From: Saururus chinensis
Lineage: Eukaryota; Streptophyta; Magnoliopsida; Piperales; Saururaceae
Reading direction: 5' to 3'
Assembly: GCA_035235625.1 (NCBI GenBank)
Contig: CP141141.1
Location: 6,004,968 to 6,068,967 of the forward strand
DNA: 64,000 bases
Part shown: positions 24,401 to 34,155 of the stretch, piece after piece
Position numbering within the stretch: position 1 is the stretch's first letter
Layout: each line of letters begins with the position of its first letter
Translations under genes and position numbers: made by a program
Notes under the pieces: generated by a model
What the model was told of the DNA's origin: nothing
Database searches by the model: none
Seen by the model: only the letters and a program-made list of their open reading frames with translations

Positions 24401-24684
24401 CAAGCCTCCCTTTGTATGTTGAGGCTTTATTTTACGCACCAAGGTCTCAACTTACGTGCCAAATGCGTATTTTAGGTGTAAAACCCATTTTTTCGCATCA
24501 AAACCCTCTTTCCACGCGAAAGGTTTAATTTACATGAAACCTCTCTACTTACTCTTAAGCTCCAAACGTAACACTACATACACATATATATACATAACAA
24601 AATACAAGTTAATTATAAAGGACAACTTGATTTTTCTTTTCCACAAAAACAAGTAGAAACAGCAAAAAAATCTGGGTCATTACA
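21453..24684 (-). mobile_element. Probable solo long LTR (gypsy type), ~3.2 kb
   Basis: The segment starts TGTAAAAAGCCCA and ends TGGGTCATTACA on the plus strand, giving imperfect TGTAA/TTACA termini. Read on the minus strand it has an AT-rich U3, a TATA box (TTATAAATGAATAG near 24270-24285), then a GC-rich leader (23.5-24.1 kb) and, near 21.98-22.03 kb, a CTCACTTTCCCTCTACTGAA segment like the 3' part of long gypsy LTRs. ORFs of 70-170 codons on both strands at 23.37-24.12 kb overlap each other and show no domains. No flanking target duplication was found and no internal region is attached. Confidence 0.45.
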
Positions 24685-25399
24685 GGACCTGCCATTGAAA
24701 TTATTTATGCTAGACCGCTAGTAGGTTGGGGGTCATTGTCACCATTGCCATGCCCTTGGCCAGCCACTTACAGGTTAGTTAAGGGTTGGCCAACTGAGTA
24801 AGGCATTGGGTGCATTGGTCGCCTGCACAGGTGTTGGTAGCGCACCCATGAGATGAAGGCCTTGCGCATGCCCAACTCTCGTCAGATTTAGCATTTGACA
24901 TGTTCTCACTCGAGCCAACTGAGGGATTGGGATGTCAGGGCCACCTTCTCTCTTTTCCATTCACTAAAACTGCCGTCGTATGGCCTTTTTCTTGTTGGTA
25001 ACCCATATCTAATGTCTTGTAAGTTCTTAAGGCTTCATGGTACATTAGTTAATTGGCCTAGAGTGGTCGTGTGGATTTTTTTCCCGGTAATTTTCCACAC
25101 AAAAAGTCCTTGGCTTTTTGTGGTGTATTTTCTTGATGGTAAGCAATATACACCCAATAACCAACTGTGCTTTGGTGGGGCAGCACAAGTGGGTCTCACC
25201 CAAAGCTCACTTAGAGGGTTTGTTGGGTTCATTAGTTAAGTGATTATCATTTTTCTTTCTTATAGTCTCAATTCTTATAGTCCCACTCTGCCATAAAAAG
25301 TGCATGATTTGGCCACTTTGTACAATGGATTGTTCTTAATGGTCAGGCTTTTGAGAAGTAAAACTTGTACCTTTTGCCTTATTTTATTTGTGGCCATTT

Positions 25400-26820
25400 T
25401 TTCTTAAATGATGATTTTACCAAAAAGGTCCTAAGATACAACATATTACATAAAATATCTTCTATTCTCACATAATACCCAAAATAACCCTATACACATA
25501 TAAACCTCCACACATGAGATATAAATTATCTAAAAGATAAATCTCATTTTCTTCGTTATAACTTTACCAACCCATTACTTCTTATTTCCAGCAGCTCTAG
25601 CTTCGACTCTAGCACCGGCTCCACCACCTCCGCCGTCAACTGCCACCTCTGTAGCCAACTTCATCATCTTTGCCACTGGCTCTACTTCATCCAACTTCGT
25701 CTTCACCTCCTCTTCCACTGTCATCTTCCCTTCCTCCCTCTTCAGTCACCACCTCCTCCTCCTCTTCCTTTCCTCCTCCCCTCCCCCACCTCCTTCTCCT
25801 CCTCTTCTTCTTCCTCCTCCCTCCCTCACCTCTCCTACTCTCTCTCTCATCTCCTCCTCTATGTCCTCCTCCCCTTTTACTCTGTCACCTCCTCCTCTCT
25901 TTTGGAATCTAACAAGACTGATTACAAACTAGCCAAAAGAGCTCTTATGAATTCTTTTTTTTTTCTCTACAAGCTTAAATCTTAAATAATGAATCTATAA
26001 ACATGTTAAACTACTCAAAACTAAAAAGTATATTTTATTTCTATTTGATTTTGAGTTTTTTCTAATGCTAAGCAAAACCTCATACTGATAATCAACACTT
26101 AATAGTCAACAGTCGATAGTTTACCGTCAACAATCAAATTTATTATAATCAAAGGGAGATAAGACAACATAATGAGTGACAATATCTTCTTAAGTATTTA
26201 CATTGAACTATCTTAACAAATTAAATAGATAAAATCAAAAATAAATAGTTGACTGTCGAATGTGCCGATTGTCAATTGTCATAATGTTCAATGTTATAGA
26301 CCACCTTCTCTTGCACCAGTAATGAGAATCTTCTTCTTTGGCCTCGACAACTTTTTATTGATGCCTAATAGTCGACAGTCGGGACATTTGATAGTTGTGT
26401 GTTTAAAATTTACTTTATTTTTTATTTTATCTATTTAGTTTATTAAGATAGTTTATTATAAATATTTAAGGAGATATTGTCATTTGTATTGTTGTATTAT
26501 TTCTTTTCATTGCAATAAATTTAATTATCAACTACCAACTATGAGTAGAGGTTTTGTTTAATGTTAAATGAAACTTAGAATCAAGTAAAAATAAAACTCA
26601 CTCTTAGTTTTTAGTAGTTTAACATGTTTATAGGTACATTTATTAAGATTTAAGCTTATAGAAAAAAATAAATTTTTTATATCAAATATGTAAAAGTTTA
26701 CATGTGCATAAAGCTATATTGTGTATTACTTTAAAATATGATATATTTTATATAAAATATTATATCTTAAGGCTATTTTGATAAAATCCTCTTCTTAAAT
26801 TTTACTTATTTTACATTGTA
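25400..26820. mobile_element. Large fold-back (inverted repeat) element
   Basis: The segment 25950-26277 is mirrored by 26365-26690: for example AAGCTTAAATCTTAA on the left pairs with TTAAGATTTAAGCTT on the right, and ATAAACATGTTAAACTACT with its complement. Outer arms also pair (about 25405-25510 with about 26700-26815, through a GATTTTA(C/T)CAAAA block). The outer-left arm is interrupted by a TC-rich block at 25560-25915. The spacer is about 90 bp. No transposase ORF is present. A non-autonomous fold-back DNA transposon is likely, superfamily unknown. Confidence 0.65.
25560..25915. repeat. Pyrimidine-rich (TCC/CTT)n low-complexity block
   Basis: A nearly pure C/T strand encoding only Ser/Pro/Leu in an 80-codon ORF. 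It lies inside the left arm of the fold-back element and has no counterpart in the right arm. Confidence 0.8.
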
Positions 26821-26903
26821 GACACTTTATAATGGAATATCATTTCCCCCTTCAAACACTCTGCCATTAGCTTTTGAAGCTCTTTATCTTTGTGAAGTTT
26901 TTA

Positions 26904-27438
26904 GAGGTTGTTTGGGTACTGAATCATTAGAAGATTCAATCGATTCAGTATCAATTTAGTACTAAATTTTTAGAATCATGTTTGTGTGCAAAAGCTGCGC
27001 TGAATTAAAATTTTAGTACTGAAGTTAGATTTAGGCTATTTCAAACCTGAATCTACCTGAATCACTAAATCACCTCAGTCGATTCAGTCTCCTAATCACC
27101 ATTTTAAAAATTACAGATTCTATATTTTTCAATAGTTATTGTTCATATCAATTTGAGCCTTGAAAAATATGTCATATAGGTAAGTCTTACTTTAAAATTT
27201 TAAATTTACCTACCCTTGTGGGATTTTATTTAATAAAATTTGAATTTAGAAGCGTAATGATATGAAGAACGTGCATATCCGACTCAAAGAAAAAAAAGTT
27301 ATATTAGTTTAATACTTTAAAATTAAGTTTGACGTGACATATAAATTTATTATAACAAATTATCTTACCAAACGTAATTCACTTTTGGTGATAAATTTTT
27401 TAAATTATACTAAATTAATTCAATACCCAAACGGCCCC
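26904..27438. mobile_element. Tourist-like (PIF/Harbinger) MITE, copy 1
   Basis: Flanked by TTA on both sides (26901-26903 and 27439-27441). The terminal inverted repeats are GAGGTTGTTTGGGTACTGAAT and the complement of ATTCAATACCCAAACGGCCCC. TTA target duplication and GGNNNTGTTTGG ends are those of Tourist elements. The interior aligns in reverse orientation with 30909-31471. Confidence 0.8.
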
Positions 27439-27441
27439 TTA

Positions 27442-29160
27442 AAATGAATCAATGTTTTTAATTCTAATTCCGCCACTGACCTGTTTTGGTAGTCGGGTCA
27501 GGCTGCCGTGTCCACTCATCCTCTTCCCTCCCCCGTCCCATTGCTTTCCCGTCCCTCAGCTCTCTTGTATGTACTTCAGTTTTACTCCATACTTTGGGAC
27601 AAATTGTTGTACGTCATCTCTGCCATCTCTGTAGATCCACCGGAACAAAAACTGGGATTGGCCGATGAAAAATACAAAGGGCTTGTGGTTGCCCAGTTGA
27701 GCTGCCATGACTCCGCCGTCATCTGCGTCACGAACATATCCAACCTACCAGCCATAAACATAATTTTACGCTAGTAACGCATAGAGGCCAAAGGTAGGAT
27801 CTTCGTCGTATATATCAGAAATTCCTCTATATCCATTGGCGAGAAACAGAAGAAGGAAACCCTCCGTCTCTTGGCTACCACTTACAGTCCACCACCAGAG
27901 TCGTATATATCAGATAATCAATTACCATTGATCCGGCGGATTATGATTGTAGTATGTCCTGATATAAATTTTTATATGATCTCAGATGTTGGTGAGCATA
28001 TGATAGATTTACAATGTAAATTTTATTTTCAATTGGATCAATGTTAATGCAATAGGTCAATGAAAAGTTTTGTATAGGGTTAGTCAATGCTTTCACTTGT
28101 GAGGATGTGTATGTTCTCTTTGTTTTTACTCTATTTGTCTTTCTACTGCCAATGCCTTTTTGACATTTTGTTAGAGTAATGATTCAAATGATTTAATATT
28201 TTTATTCATTTCCGCCTCTACTTGAATGTCCTCTCGAACGAGGTCCTCTTATTTGTTCTCATTTGTTGGCTTTGAGGGGGTGGAAATGATGATACATGCT
28301 GTTGTTCATTCTTTTAATCATAGTTCCTGCTTCCTGCACATTTATGTTCTTCAAAAGGGTGATATATTGATAAGAGAGCTAGTAATGTCGTTGGGTTACT
28401 TTCTTCAATTCTTTCTTTTTCCTTTTCCTTGAAAAGCATTGTCTTTATTTCTTGAGAGATAAAACCAATATGAGGCTACAAACGTAGAAGTGGTACATGA
28501 TTATGTAGTTGTGCTATTATTTGTGAGAAAAAGATGAATCACAACGCAGTATGTCAGTTTGACAATTTCTAAAAATTAAGATGAATCACAATGCGGTATG
28601 TCACTTTGACAACCCTGAAAAAGATGTATTTCTTCCCCTCTCCCTCACTCTAGCTCTCTCTCTCTCTCCCCTGTGTATATATTTGGCTGTGTAATTTTCA
28701 CTGCATTGTGTCATTTAATTATTAGTTCGATTAGCCGTTTGGCCCTTAAGACCCATTTCATGGCTTAAGTAGTTTACTTCCTATTTTAAATGCTAGCCAT
28801 TGGATGATTATTAATCCACTGCATGCCAGCAATCTGGTTCAGTTGGTAGTTGTTTTAGGCTTGACAATTGGTTGGATTTTTACATATATGTTTTGAGTTT
28901 CAAACAAGGAAATGACTTATGCTCAGCAGCTTTGTAATTATGAGAACTAAGTCATGCAGGTCCTCTGATCAGATTTTATCATTTATTTTAGGAAGAACTT
29001 CATTCAAATAATTTTCATTTTAACCAACAAGGGAACTAGCTTCCCAGTCATTATCTGATTCATAGGATAAACACTACTTGCGGAAAAGATTAGCAGGAAT
29101 AGCAGAAGCAGATTATTGCAACAAGTCGAGGAAGAAAAGAGACAGTTTTCAAGTAGTGAA
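27442..29160. other. No supported gene
   Basis: An 88-codon plus ORF at 27508-27774 lies in a CT-rich stretch and overlaps two other frames of similar length. No domain was recognised. A 68-codon ORF at 28226-28432 is likewise unsupported. Confidence 0.4.
28530..28626. repeat. Two-copy tandem duplication (~49 bp)
   Basis: AAGATGAATCACAAYGC(A/G)GTATGT units lie head to tail at 28530 and 28579, differing at several bases. Confidence 0.75.
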
Positions 29161-29165
29161 CAGGG

Positions 29166-29223
29166 CCAATGAGTTGTTTTATCAAGTACGGTAGTTGTTG
29201 TACTTGATGAAACAACTCATTGG
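29166..29223. ncRNA. 24-bp-stem hairpin, possible small-RNA foldback
   Basis: Positions 29166-29189 and 29200-29223 form an inverted repeat of 24 bp with one mismatch (T opposite C position) and a 10-base loop GGTAGTTGTT. A transcript would fold into a short stem similar in size to a siRNA/miRNA duplex. No flanking pairing was noticed, so it may equally be the relic of a tiny inverted insertion. The ncRNA label is an inference. Confidence 0.3.
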
Positions 29224-29239
29224 GCTTCAATGACGAACA

Positions 29240-29477
29240 TCTCAAATGGCCTTACCATCATCTAAGCACTTTCGGCAACAGTTACGGGACTCTAAAGCTA
29301 TTATATACGACGGCTCCTAGGACTGTCGCTAATGACCATTTTATAGCAACGGTGACCAACTGTTGCTAATGCTAATATTTTATAAAAAAAATTTGGTTAA
29401 AGCATTAGTGACGGTCACAACCGTCACTGATGCTCATTTTTTTTAAAATAAGTTTGGTTAAAGCATCAGCCCAATAT
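29240..29477. mobile_element. CACTA-like subterminal repeats
   Basis: Repeated sub-motifs such as TTTGGTTAAAGCATTAGTGACGG, AGTGACGGTCACAACCGTCACT (a palindrome), ACGGCTCCTAGGACTGTCGC and TAGCAACGGTGACCAACTGTTGC resemble the GCGACGGC arrays under CACTA ends at 36.0-36.3 kb. The CACTA terminus itself was not found here. Confidence 0.4.
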
Positions 29478-29484
29478 CATAACC

Positions 29485-29686
29485 AGCGAAGCATTTTTTA
29501 TGCTCCAAGCTTAGTATGAGCCAAACATAAGGAATGTCTACGAGGCATTAATTTTCAAAATCGATGATGCATAAATATTGACGTTAATGTGCACTATCAT
29601 GTGCATTGTCGATTTTAGAAATTAACACCTCACAGGCGTTCCTTACGCTCAGCTGATACTCTTCACGAAGCATAAAAAACACTTCC
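29485..29686. mobile_element. MITE in the SAMDC pseudogene, 7-bp target duplication
   Basis: Inverted ends of the type GAAG(C/T)(A/G)TTTTTTATGCT flank a ~200-bp element whose arms pair for about 95 bp. CATAACC directly repeats at 29478-29484 and 29687-29693, and removing one copy restores the SAMDC reading EVAGYD-like. A related element sits in the SKS intron at 63689-63919. hAT or Mutator origin is possible. Confidence 0.7.
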
Positions 29687-29693
29687 CATAACC

Positions 29694-30565
29694 TGCAACT
29701 TCAAAACTCATAGCTGAATCCATCCTTGGGAGTGACTGAATAGTCGATAGGGCAGATTCCTCTATTCCATTCTTAGAGTAACCGCAGGGCACAAATTCAA
29801 AATCACATATCTCCGAAGATGGAAGAATCTTTCTTATACCATAAAGATGTGTATTATTGGCTGCTGAACTCGTTTCCCTATTGTAGAAAACCGAAGTCAA
29901 TTTCCAATCAAGACCATGCTTGCGCATTTCCAGTGTGTAAATTGGGCGCATAGCCAATTCTGCAGAAGATGAATAAACATGCCATGAACTCGATTTTTTA
30001 AGATCTCCCATCACATAAGTTTTCCTTCCGGTACGAGACAACTTGCCGAAATGGCTATCTACAACAGCAACTTCTTCTGTGAAACTGTGACGTGGGGAAG
30101 GCTGGGACTCCAGAAATATAAAGCTTCGGATGAGGAGTCTATCCCACCCTTTTAATATAGTTGGTAGTTGGTAGATATTGTATAAAAGTGAGGTGGGCTG
30201 GATAAAATAAAGGGCAGAAAACTTCTCGTCCTAAAGCTTCCACAGATGTATGTAACAGATTTAATCTTAAGAGATAAGGTATGGGCCAACCTCAAATTCG
30301 GAGGTAGCAGCTTTGTAGTCCCACAGGTTTTAATAATGATCTTGTATGGATAAACAAAGAGGTTGGATTCAGATGAAACGTAAGAGTTGAGGATTTGACA
30401 GTGATGCCACAATGGTGCAGTCAGCTGGATTAAGGATCTCATCAAGCTGGGATCTCGAGAGGGCACGAAGGCCAATCCCATCAGGGTTGCTGACGGCTCA
30501 AAAAAGGATATCTCAAGCCGCTTCTCATAGCCTTCAAACCCAATTGCTGAAACTGGAAGTGCCAT
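29694..30565 (-). pseudogene. SAMDC: S-adenosylmethionine decarboxylase (SAMDC) pseudogene
   Basis: Minus-strand homology to plant AdoMetDC, the pyruvoyl enzyme that makes decarboxylated SAM for spermidine and spermine. Seen: the start [19 protein letters not shown], the cleavage-site region [17 protein letters not shown] (the Glu-Ser that yields the pyruvoyl group is retained), LSLKIKSV, then KTYVMGDLKKSSSWHVY, YTLEMRKHGLDWK, GIRKILPSSEICDFEF. Defects: a frameshift pair between FFEP and the cleavage site (the right homology, [13 protein letters not shown], is in another frame), a 104-bp MITE at 30128-30231, and a second MITE at 29485-29686 after which only a few codons remain. Plant SAMDC coding regions lack introns, so a retrocopy cannot be told from a DNA-level copy. 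The conserved upstream uORF was not seen. Confidence 0.9.
30128..30231. mobile_element. 104-bp Mutator-like MITE with 9-bp target duplication
   Basis: TAAAGCTTC repeats exactly at 30119-30127 and 30232-30240. Between them a 104-bp element has inverted ends GGATGAGGAGTCTATCCCA and the complement of a GGACGAGAAGTTTTCTGCCC end. Excision of the element plus one repeat restores SAMDC reading RGSFIF. A 9-bp duplication is the Mutator hallmark. Confidence 0.8.
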
Positions 30566-30908
30566 CTCGATGGAGGAAGAGGGTTTTAAAGAACTGAGCG
30601 TAGATCAACTTGAAGAAAAACAATACTAAAAGGAAACTAAATTAGCAAAAGAAAGAAGGAAATTCAAGCAATTATTCAGGTGCTTATTTCAGGGCCCCAA
30701 AACGTATCAGGATGGCTTTCGAACGCACTGCAAACAAATTTGTCACCAAGAATGGTCAGCACAAAAAACATTAAAAATAATAACTATACAGTAAGATAGA
30801 CATCCACACAAACTTAGGTTGGAGTAAGCGGCAAATCTGAAAGTCTTATTCCTCGGTGTGGTCGAACATCCTCAATTACCTAAGGGAGCTTTATGAAATT
30901 GAGATTTA

Positions 30909-31471
30909 GGGGTTGTTTAGGTGTTGAATTTGTTGAAAACGGAAGTAAAATTATTTAAAATTAATTTTAAAAATTCATCACCGAATGTGAATTATAGTTG
31001 GTAATAAAAAATTTTGGAATAAATTTAGATGTCACGTCAAACTAAATTTTAAAACTTTAAATTAATATAACTTTCTCCTGATTTTAAATATGCACGTTCT
31101 TGGTACTATTACACTTATAAATTCGAACTCTATCCAACAATATCCTACAATGATACATAATTTTAAACTTTTAAAGTGAACCCCACCTATATGGTACATT
31201 TTTCGAAGCTCAAACTAATATACGAAGTAACCATTAAAAAATAACAAAATTTATAATTTTTGAAACATAGACTAGGAGCCAGAATCGATGGAACTCATGA
31301 GGTGATTTGGTAATTCCAATTGATTCTGGCTGAAAATGACTTGGAATTAACTTATGTACAAAATTTTTAATTATGTCCACACTCTACACACAAACATGAT
31401 TCCTATAATTTGAGCTAAAATTAAGGCAAAATCAAAAGAATCTTATAAAAATTTAGTACACAAAGAGCCCC
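30909..31471. mobile_element. Tourist-like MITE, copy 2
   Basis: TTA flanks at 30906-30908 and 31472-31474. The left end GGGGTTGTTTAGGTGTTGAAT and the right end (complement GGGGCTCTTTGTGTACTA) are inverted. It is the same family as 26904-27438 in opposite orientation, sharing GATGTCACGTCAAACT and ATATGCACGTTCTT blocks. Confidence 0.8.
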
Positions 31472-31976
31472 TTAGTACTAAACTTCTTCTTGCCACCTTT
31501 CTTCTCCATTATAACATTCAGACTTCCTTGAAAAATCACCATAATACAAAAATCAGAAACACAAAAATATCATAGGTAACTCATAAAATAAAGATGTATT
31601 CTTATCAAAAACTAACTATAAAGGCAAAAATATTAATTCTAATTGCAAAAGTGCATAGATGAAAGAAAATAGATTTACAATTTACTACCCAAACATGCAC
31701 CACCTTCTAATTACAATGGTAGGAGAAAAAGTAAATCAAATACCCTCAAGGTAAAACTTAATTCTCATATCATCATGAGAAGATCCCCATCCCTGATTGC
31801 AAAATAAAAGAGTAGAAAAGAAAAACTTGCAGAGCCATATGGTTCTTTTTTCCTAAATGCTCAACAAACATGTTATTGTATTCTCTGGATAATAAAAACA
31901 AATACATGATTTTTTTCCTAGAGGGATATATAATTTCAAATACTCTACAGTCATATTTGTAAAATAAAATACCTTA

Positions 31977-32118
31977 GATTTATAGGGAAACTTTGTAGGG
32001 TAATTCTCTTCCTAGAATATCTCCAAAAAGCGCTGCTTTACTTCCAATTAGATTTATAGGGAAACTCTAAAGGGTAATTCTCTTCATGGAATATCTCCAA
32101 AAACCGCTATTTTACTGT
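31977..32118. repeat. Two-copy tandem duplication (~71 bp)
   Basis: GATTTATAGGGAAACT(T/C)T units at about 31977 and 32049 run through GGGTAATTCTCTTC and ATATCTCCAAAAA. They differ at several positions. Confidence 0.75.
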
Positions 32119-33060
32119 CAATTTCTTGTTAACTGATGAAACAACTCTGATAACTATGGACTTGTTAGAAGTGGGTTTAGATTATATAAGTTAAGCCCAT
32201 GTAGTTTATATAGGTCAAACCCATATGGATAATGAGAGCCTAAGGCCACTTTGAAGTGAATGAGAATCACACACGTGAATTAGTTAAAAGAGTGAATAGT
32301 CCTACATTGCCCATGAAAAGATAATGGTATTAATATATAACGTATAAGTTTATCCTTTCAAATTAGGTTCTTTGGCCACCCCACTTTTGTGGAAGAGTTA
32401 CATGTTGAACTTATGCACCTAAGTAGGCTTACCCACATGCGCACGCACCGCCATCTATCCATTCGGCCAACTCAATTCGCACATGCAGCCAATTGAGTTA
32501 GATTGGATCAACAAAATAATTATGTTTTAAACAAATTCATTTAATTTAGTTTTCTCTCAATATAAAACGGGTCCAGTTTTATTCTTACCAAAATATATCC
32601 ATTAACAGACAAACGCGTCTGTTTGAACAGACGACAAGTTGTCTTCAACAGGATTTCTTATAAAATATTAAAAAATATTTTTTGCCCGATCTTTTTACTA
32701 GATTTCCATCTCTATCATTGCTATGAGAGCATTCCATAACGTAGTTCGTTGCATGCATTGTGTAAAGGTGTTTCTACAATTTTACTTGATTCAATCATAT
32801 TTTCCTGTGAGTTTCTTTCATTACAGCACTAACAGAGGTACAAAAATAACAAGACTATGCTCCAGAAACCTGAAATATAGACCACCACTTTTCACTAGTG
32901 TTTTCTAATATGCAAATATCATATATATCAGTTTTTTATAATAAATGAATCAAATGGACATCATTCCTTCTACCATTAAATAAGGCACATATTTGATGTT
33001 GCCAAGCCTCACATTTATCACATTGAACCCACTGAAAAGCAAGATAAAATAAAAAATTAG
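32119..33060. other. No gene seen
   Basis: AT-rich sequence. A local palindromic region AACAGACAAACGCGTCTGTTTG lies at about 32605. A 61-codon ORF at 32723-32908 has no support. A (GA)n microsatellite follows at about 33064-33081. Confidence 0.4.
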
Positions 33061-33110
33061 GAAGAGAGAGAGAGAGAGAGAATTACAAATGATTCAGACG
33101 GAAAAGAAGT

Positions 33111-34010
33111 TTACCCATTCTTCAGCCTCCTTGTCATTCTTCTTCTTCTCTAACCTTGCCTTGGGAATAGTAACACCATCAGCTTCAATTGTGTCACCCA
33201 AGAATCATTATAGCATTGGAATACAGAAATAATGTCTAGCATCTCCTGTTCCCACGGTATAGTACATTGCATTCCTCATTATAGCATGGAATATAGAAAT
33301 AATGTCTAGCATCTCCTGTTCCCACAATATAGTACATTGCATTCCTCTTAATGCTAGCACCACAAGGAGTACAATATATTGGTGGAGGTTCAAAAGTCAA
33401 TTGCTCCACAACACATAATTGGCAAGAGTTTTCACTAATGGAATGCTCCATGGCTTGGTTTTTCTCCACCTTTGCTTTACTCTGCAATTGGGAGAAGAAA
33501 GAAAAAAAATGGGTCTAAATGTAATTCCAATAGAAACTTTAAACATATTAAAGTACATGACTAAAGGAAAATATTCCAACAGGACTTCAATAATATTAAT
33601 AACAATAACCTGGCCAACCCATTGCCTCAAACCCCTTATATGCGCTCTAACTTGCTCTGCAGTGAACAGTTCTGTCAGTGACACCCTTGATTTTAGGCTT
33701 CCCAGATTTCGTCACAGACACAGGTTCAGTTGGCAGTGCAGTAGATTCCTGCTTTAGTTCTGGTTTCAACTGGTCAGTATCCCTTTCAATCAACATATTT
33801 TCATGCTTAGTATGCCCAATAAGTTCACTCTTCACAATAGAACTCACAAGAGGCTTTGTAGCATGTCCGCCCTCAAAGTCATCTTTCTTATTTTCAGAAA
33901 GGGTAGGAGATTTCACCGGTCCAAAATTAGCACATGTTTGTTTGGCTTTTGGTTCAACAACCTCAGACTTTCTGTCACTGACATTTTGCAATCTTTCTGT
34001 ATGAAAAATC
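33111..34010 (-). pseudogene. HAC: p300/CBP-type histone acetyltransferase (HAC) fragment
   Basis: Minus-strand exons match the region before the PHD finger of plant HAC1-type acetyltransferases, which act on histones in the nucleus. An upstream Lys/Ser-rich exon ends KSGKPKIKGV, then (after a 1-base loss) SLTELFTAEQVRAHIRGLRQ WVGQ. A 128-bp intron (33482-33609, GT-AG) leads to [52 protein letters not shown] 70-bp tandem duplication (33207-33347) repeats the [15 protein letters not shown] part out of frame. The tail IPKARLEKKKNDKEAEEW precedes a GT donor at about 33113. The PHD, HAT and ZZ/TAZ domains are absent from the window. A gene fragment with intron retained implies DNA-level movement, not a retrocopy. 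Confidence 0.88.
33207..33347. repeat. Two-copy 70-bp tandem duplication inside the HAC exon
   Basis: ATTATAGCATTGGAATACAG and ATTATAGCATGGAATATAG head two 70-bp units ending GTACATTGCATTCCTC. The unit length is not a multiple of three in effect, so the second copy reads into a stop. Confidence 0.85.
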
Positions 34011-34079
34011 AGGTTTCAGTGAAGAAGACTTCTGTTTAGAACCAGAGTCATGTAAATAACAGAGGGAAACCAAGCAAAA

Positions 34080-34155
34080 CAATATATAGAGTATATCAGA
34101 GATTGGGCCAGTCAAAACAATATATAGAGTATATCAGAGATTGGGCCAGTCAATT
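34080..34155. repeat. Two-copy 38-bp tandem duplication
   Basis: CAATATATAGAGTATATCAG followed by AGATTGGGCCAGTCAA occurs twice head to tail, nearly identical. Confidence 0.9.

Noticed and set aside
25670-25912. 80-codon Ser/Pro/Leu ORF
   Set aside because: Product of a pyrimidine-rich simple repeat.
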